Assembly: GCA_013298265.1 (NCBI GenBank)
Contig: JAAFHE010000133.1
Location: 1 to 8,264, forward strand
Direction: 5' to 3'
DNA from: Lysobacterales bacterium
GTDB taxonomy: Bacteria > Pseudomonadota > Gammaproteobacteria > Xanthomonadales > Rhodanobacteraceae
Length of the DNA stretch: 8,264 bases
The position numbers and the translations under genes are program-made. Positions 6,069 through 8,264 of the stretch are shown here, piece after piece. Each line of letters begins with the position of its first letter. Position 1 is the stretch's first letter. A model generated the notes under the pieces. That model did no database searches. It had not been told where the DNA came from and saw nothing but the letters and a program-made list of their open reading frames with translations.

Positions 6069-6803
6069 ATGCTGATTTTTGAAAACGTATATAAATCTTT
6101 TGACGCAGTGAAAGCGCTGGACGGGCTGGATTTCGTCGCGCGCGACGGCTGCATCACCGGATTGCTCGGGCCCAACGGCGCCGGCAAGACCACCGCACTG
6201 CGCATTCTGTTCGGCCTTCTCAAGGCCGACCGCGGGCGCGCAATCATCGACGCGACCGACCCCGCCCGCGACCCGCTCGCCGCACGGCGACGCCTGGGCA
6301 TCGTCACCGATCAGGTCGGGCTGTACCCACGCCTGACCACCCGCGAGCACCTGGCCTATTTCGGCCGCCTGCACGGCATGGACACGGCTGCCATCGTGCA
6401 GGCGACGGAGGAAATCGCAGCGCTGATCGGGTTGTACGACATCATCGACCGGCGGACCGCCGGGTTTTCACAGGGCCAGCGCATGAAGGTCGCGCTGGCG
6501 CGCGCGCTGCTGCACCGGCCGCGCAACCTGCTGCTGGACGAACCCGGCCGCGGCCTGGACGTGACCAGCACCCGCGCGCTGCGCACGGCGCTGCTGCGCC
6601 TGCGTGCCGAGGGCTGCTGCATCGTGCTGGCGAGTCACGTCATGCAGGAGGTCGACCTGATCTGCGACGACGTGGTCGTGGTCGCGCAGGGCCGCAGCGT
6701 GGCCCGCGGCAGCACCGCCGAACTCTGCACCCGCACCGGCACCCATCAGCTGGAAGACGCCTTCGTGGCGCTGACCGGCATCGAAGAAGGAATCGCCGCA
6801 TGA
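6069..6803 (+). CDS. ABC transporter ATP-binding protein, NatA-like
   Basis: A 244-aa cytoplasmic ATPase that should drive the membrane partner encoded next to it. Motifs in order: Walker A GPNGAGKTT (34-42), a Q-loop region 'TDQVGLYPRLTTREHLAYFG' (80-99), signature FSQGQRMK (133-140), Walker B LLLDEPGRGLD (154-164) and H-loop His190 in ASH. 'GLYPRLT.RE', 'FSQGQRMK.ALARAL' and 'SHVMQEV' are typical of the NatA sodium-export-type subfamily. Two features depart from the common form: DEPGRGLD where most have DEPTNGLD, and FSQGQ in place of LSGGQ, the latter being usual in NatA relatives. CAGGAA (6057-6062) precedes the ATG by 6 nt. Codons 3-11 are unusually AT-rich for this sequence. The stop overlaps the permease start as ATGA. 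The transported substrate is unknown; sodium is only a family precedent. Confidence 0.92.
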   Translation: MLIFENVYKSFDAVKALDGLDFVARDGCITGLLGPNGAGKTTALRILFGLLKADRGRAIIDATDPARDPLAARRRLGIVTDQVGLYPRLTTREHLAYFGRLHGMDTAAIVQATEEIAALIGLYDIIDRRTAGFSQGQRMKVALARALLHRPRNLLLDEPGRGLDVTSTRALRTALLRLRAEGCCIVLASHVMQEVDLICDDVVVVAQGRSVARGSTAELCTRTGTHQLEDAFVALTGIEEGIAA

Positions 6804-7981
6804 ATCGCCATTGGTGGATCGTCCTGCACAAGGAGCTGCGCGACGCGCTGCGCGACCGGCGCTCGCTGCGAACGCTGGCGCTCATGACCCTGCTCTATCC
6901 GCTGCTGATGTGGGCTGCGCTGAACAACACGATCGAGCGCAAGGCGCGCAGCGAGAACGAGCAGATCCGCATCGGCGTCAGCGGCGCGGCGCAGGCGCCG
7001 CAGTTGCTCGCGCGGCTGGCGCAGGCCGGCGTCACGGTGGAAGCCGTCGACGCCGTCGACGAGGCGGCTCTGCAGCAGGCCGTATCCGGCGGCCGTCACG
7101 CGGCCGTCGTTCGCCTGCCCGCCGATTTCGCCGTGCGCTATGCGGCGCAGGAGCCGGCTCGCCTGGAGCTTTGGCACGACAGCGTCAGCGCCAGGCCGGC
7201 GCAACTGGAGACCGTCACCGCCGCGCTGCACGCCTATGGCCGCGAGACGAGCGCGGCACGCCTGACCAGCCAGGGGCTGTCGCTGGCGCATCTGAGCCCC
7301 GTACTCGTCGAGCGTTTCGACATCGCCACGCCGGCGACACGCGCCGGCCGCCACATCGCCGTGCTGTTCGGCATCTTTTTCCTCACGGTCTTCTACTTCG
7401 GTATGGACATCGCGATCGACAGCAGCGCCGGCGAGCGCGAACGCCGTTCGCTGGAAATCCTGCTCGCCCAGCCGATACGCGGTGTGGATCTCATCGTCGG
7501 CAAATGGCTTGCCGCCGCCGTATTCTGTGCCGCGGGTCTGGCGCTGGAGTTCATCGCCGGGCATTTCATGCTGCAGACGCTGCCGCTGGAAAACATCGGT
7601 CTGGCGTGGCAGGTGGATGCGCTGGATCTCACCCTGCTGTATCTCATCGCGCTGCCGCTGTGCCTGCTGGCGCCCGCGCTGCAAATCGCCATCGCGCTGA
7701 ATTCGCGCTCGTTCAAGGAAGCACAGTCTTCGATGATGCTCGTGCTGGTCGTCGCATTGATCCCCGCGTTCGTACCGGCCCTGGAGCTGGAGCCGCAGGC
7801 CTGGTGGTACCGCGTTCCGCTGCTCGCGGAGCAGACCCTGCTGCTCGACATGGCCCGCGACGGCGCGGTCACTGCGATCAACGCGGCAACCGCCATGAGC
7901 ATTTCGCTCGCGCTCGCCGCCGCATGCATCGCGTTTGCCGCGCGCCGACTGGCGAGCGAGCGCTATGTGATCAATGTATGA
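6800..7981 (+). CDS. ABC transporter permease, NatB-like (ABC-2 type)
   Basis: A 393-aa inner-membrane protein, the permease partner of the preceding ATPase. A cytoplasmic N-terminus (WWIVLHKELRDALRDRRS, 5-22) is followed by a first membrane segment at about 25-43, a large extracytoplasmic domain (about 45-183) and a cluster of membrane segments at about 184-206, 234-256, 275-300, 310-328 and 360-382. The cytoplasmic loop 'SAGERERRSLEILLAQPI' (209-226) with the following 'GKW' (234-236) is the hallmark of ABC-2/NatB permeases ('GE.E.g.LE.LL..P....i..GK'). Length is close to B. subtilis NatB. It begins in the ATPase stop (ATGA overlap), with GAAGG at 6786-6790 as a likely ribosome site. Its own end overlaps or closely precedes an ECF sigma gene, implying one transcript. 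Substrate unknown. Confidence 0.9.
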   Translation: MNRHWWIVLHKELRDALRDRRSLRTLALMTLLYPLLMWAALNNTIERKARSENEQIRIGVSGAAQAPQLLARLAQAGVTVEAVDAVDEAALQQAVSGGRHAAVVRLPADFAVRYAAQEPARLELWHDSVSARPAQLETVTAALHAYGRETSAARLTSQGLSLAHLSPVLVERFDIATPATRAGRHIAVLFGIFFLTVFYFGMDIAIDSSAGERERRSLEILLAQPIRGVDLIVGKWLAAAVFCAAGLALEFIAGHFMLQTLPLENIGLAWQVDALDLTLLYLIALPLCLLAPALQIAIALNSRSFKEAQSSMMLVLVVALIPAFVPALELEPQAWWYRVPLLAEQTLLLDMARDGAVTAINAATAMSISLALAAACIAFAARRLASERYVINV

Positions 7982-8012
7982 GGTCTGGCTGCATGCCACA
8001 GGCGCGGTTGCC

Positions 8013-8264
8013 ATGACGGTGCTGCCGCGACTGAGCCTGGAAGCCATCGTCGCCGAGCACGGCGCCGCCATCGCGCGCATCGCCGCGGCGTTCGAAGCCA
8101 ACGCTGCGCGCCGCGATGAGCTGGGCCAGGAAATCCTGCTCGCGATCTGGCAGAGCCTGCCGCGCTTCCGCGGCGATGCCACCCTGAAGACCTTTGTCCT
8201 GCGCATCGCGCACAACCGCGCAGTCGATCACGCCCTGCAGGCCAGCCGCGACCTCGCCCGCGAC
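8013..8264 (+). CDS. ECF-type RNA polymerase sigma factor, N-terminal part (cut by window edge)
   Basis: The frame is open to the right edge and encodes at least 84 residues. 'QEILLAIWQSLPRFRG' (39-54) and 'TFVLRIAHNRAVDH' (60-73) are sigma-70 region 2 of ECF sigma factors: the -10 recognition and core-binding helices. Region 4 lies outside the window. Two in-frame starts are possible. ATG at 8013 gives the usual ECF N-terminal length and is preferred. ATG at 7974 would add MYEVWLHATGAVA and overlap the permease stop by 8 nt (ATGTATGA). Neither has a strong ribosome site, which fits translational coupling to the permease. An anti-sigma gene would be expected just downstream. The sigma identity is confident; the start is not. 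Confidence 0.85.
   Translation, partial: MTVLPRLSLEAIVAEHGAAIARIAAAFEANAARRDELGQEILLAIWQSLPRFRGDATLKTFVLRIAHNRAVDHALQASRDLARD

Noticed and set aside
6746..8215. 489-codon minus-strand open frame opposite the permease and sigma genes
   Set aside because: It covers two genes with clear family motifs on the other strand, and its product is Arg/Gln-rich without domains.

Overview
This 8.26 kb window is GC-rich and gene-dense, and every intact gene lies on the + strand. The gene set and style (RlmJ, Tdh, a NatAB-type exporter, an ECF sigma factor of the 'QEILLAIW...LPRFRGDA' kind, and -10 boxes such as TATAATCGCC sitting 25-35 nt before starts) suggest a gammaproteobacterial chromosome, most like the Xanthomonadaceae/Rhodanobacteraceae. 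That placement is inference from gene style, not from a marker gene.

Layout. (1) 1-161 is a non-coding leader with a small hairpin and a -10-like box. (2) 162-1013 is rlmJ, a 23S rRNA adenine methyltransferase. (3) 1080-1558 is a compact type II toxin-antitoxin pair with an ATGA overlap: a 61-aa antitoxin followed by a 98-aa RelE/ParE-fold toxin. (4) 1643-2677 is tdh, L-threonine 3-dehydrogenase, with all zinc ligands present and no kbl next to it, followed by a strong GC hairpin. (5) 2752-4203 is a 483-aa secreted protein with no assigned function. (6) 4204-4492 is a non-coding stretch with three inverted repeats. (7) 4493-5917 is a secreted alpha/beta hydrolase of the S33/TAP type with a complete catalytic triad. 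(8) About 5893-6009, on the - strand, looks like a decayed N-terminal fragment of an IS630-type transposase. It overlaps the 3' end of the hydrolase gene. (9) 6069-7981 is a NatA/NatB-type ABC exporter pair joined by an ATGA overlap. (10) From 8013 (or 7974) to the window edge is the start of an ECF sigma factor gene, cut by the window.

How they relate. The first half is housekeeping (rRNA modification, threonine catabolism) interrupted by a small TA module. The second half is envelope- or export-oriented: a secreted protein of unknown role, a secreted hydrolase, and an ABC-2 exporter followed almost without a gap by an ECF sigma factor. I see no CRISPR array, no RNA gene, no intact insertion sequence and no clearly new multi-gene system. 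The points most worth a second look are the transposase relic that may have written the end of the hydrolase, the exporter-sigma coupling, the uncharacterised secreted protein and the structured region before the hydrolase.
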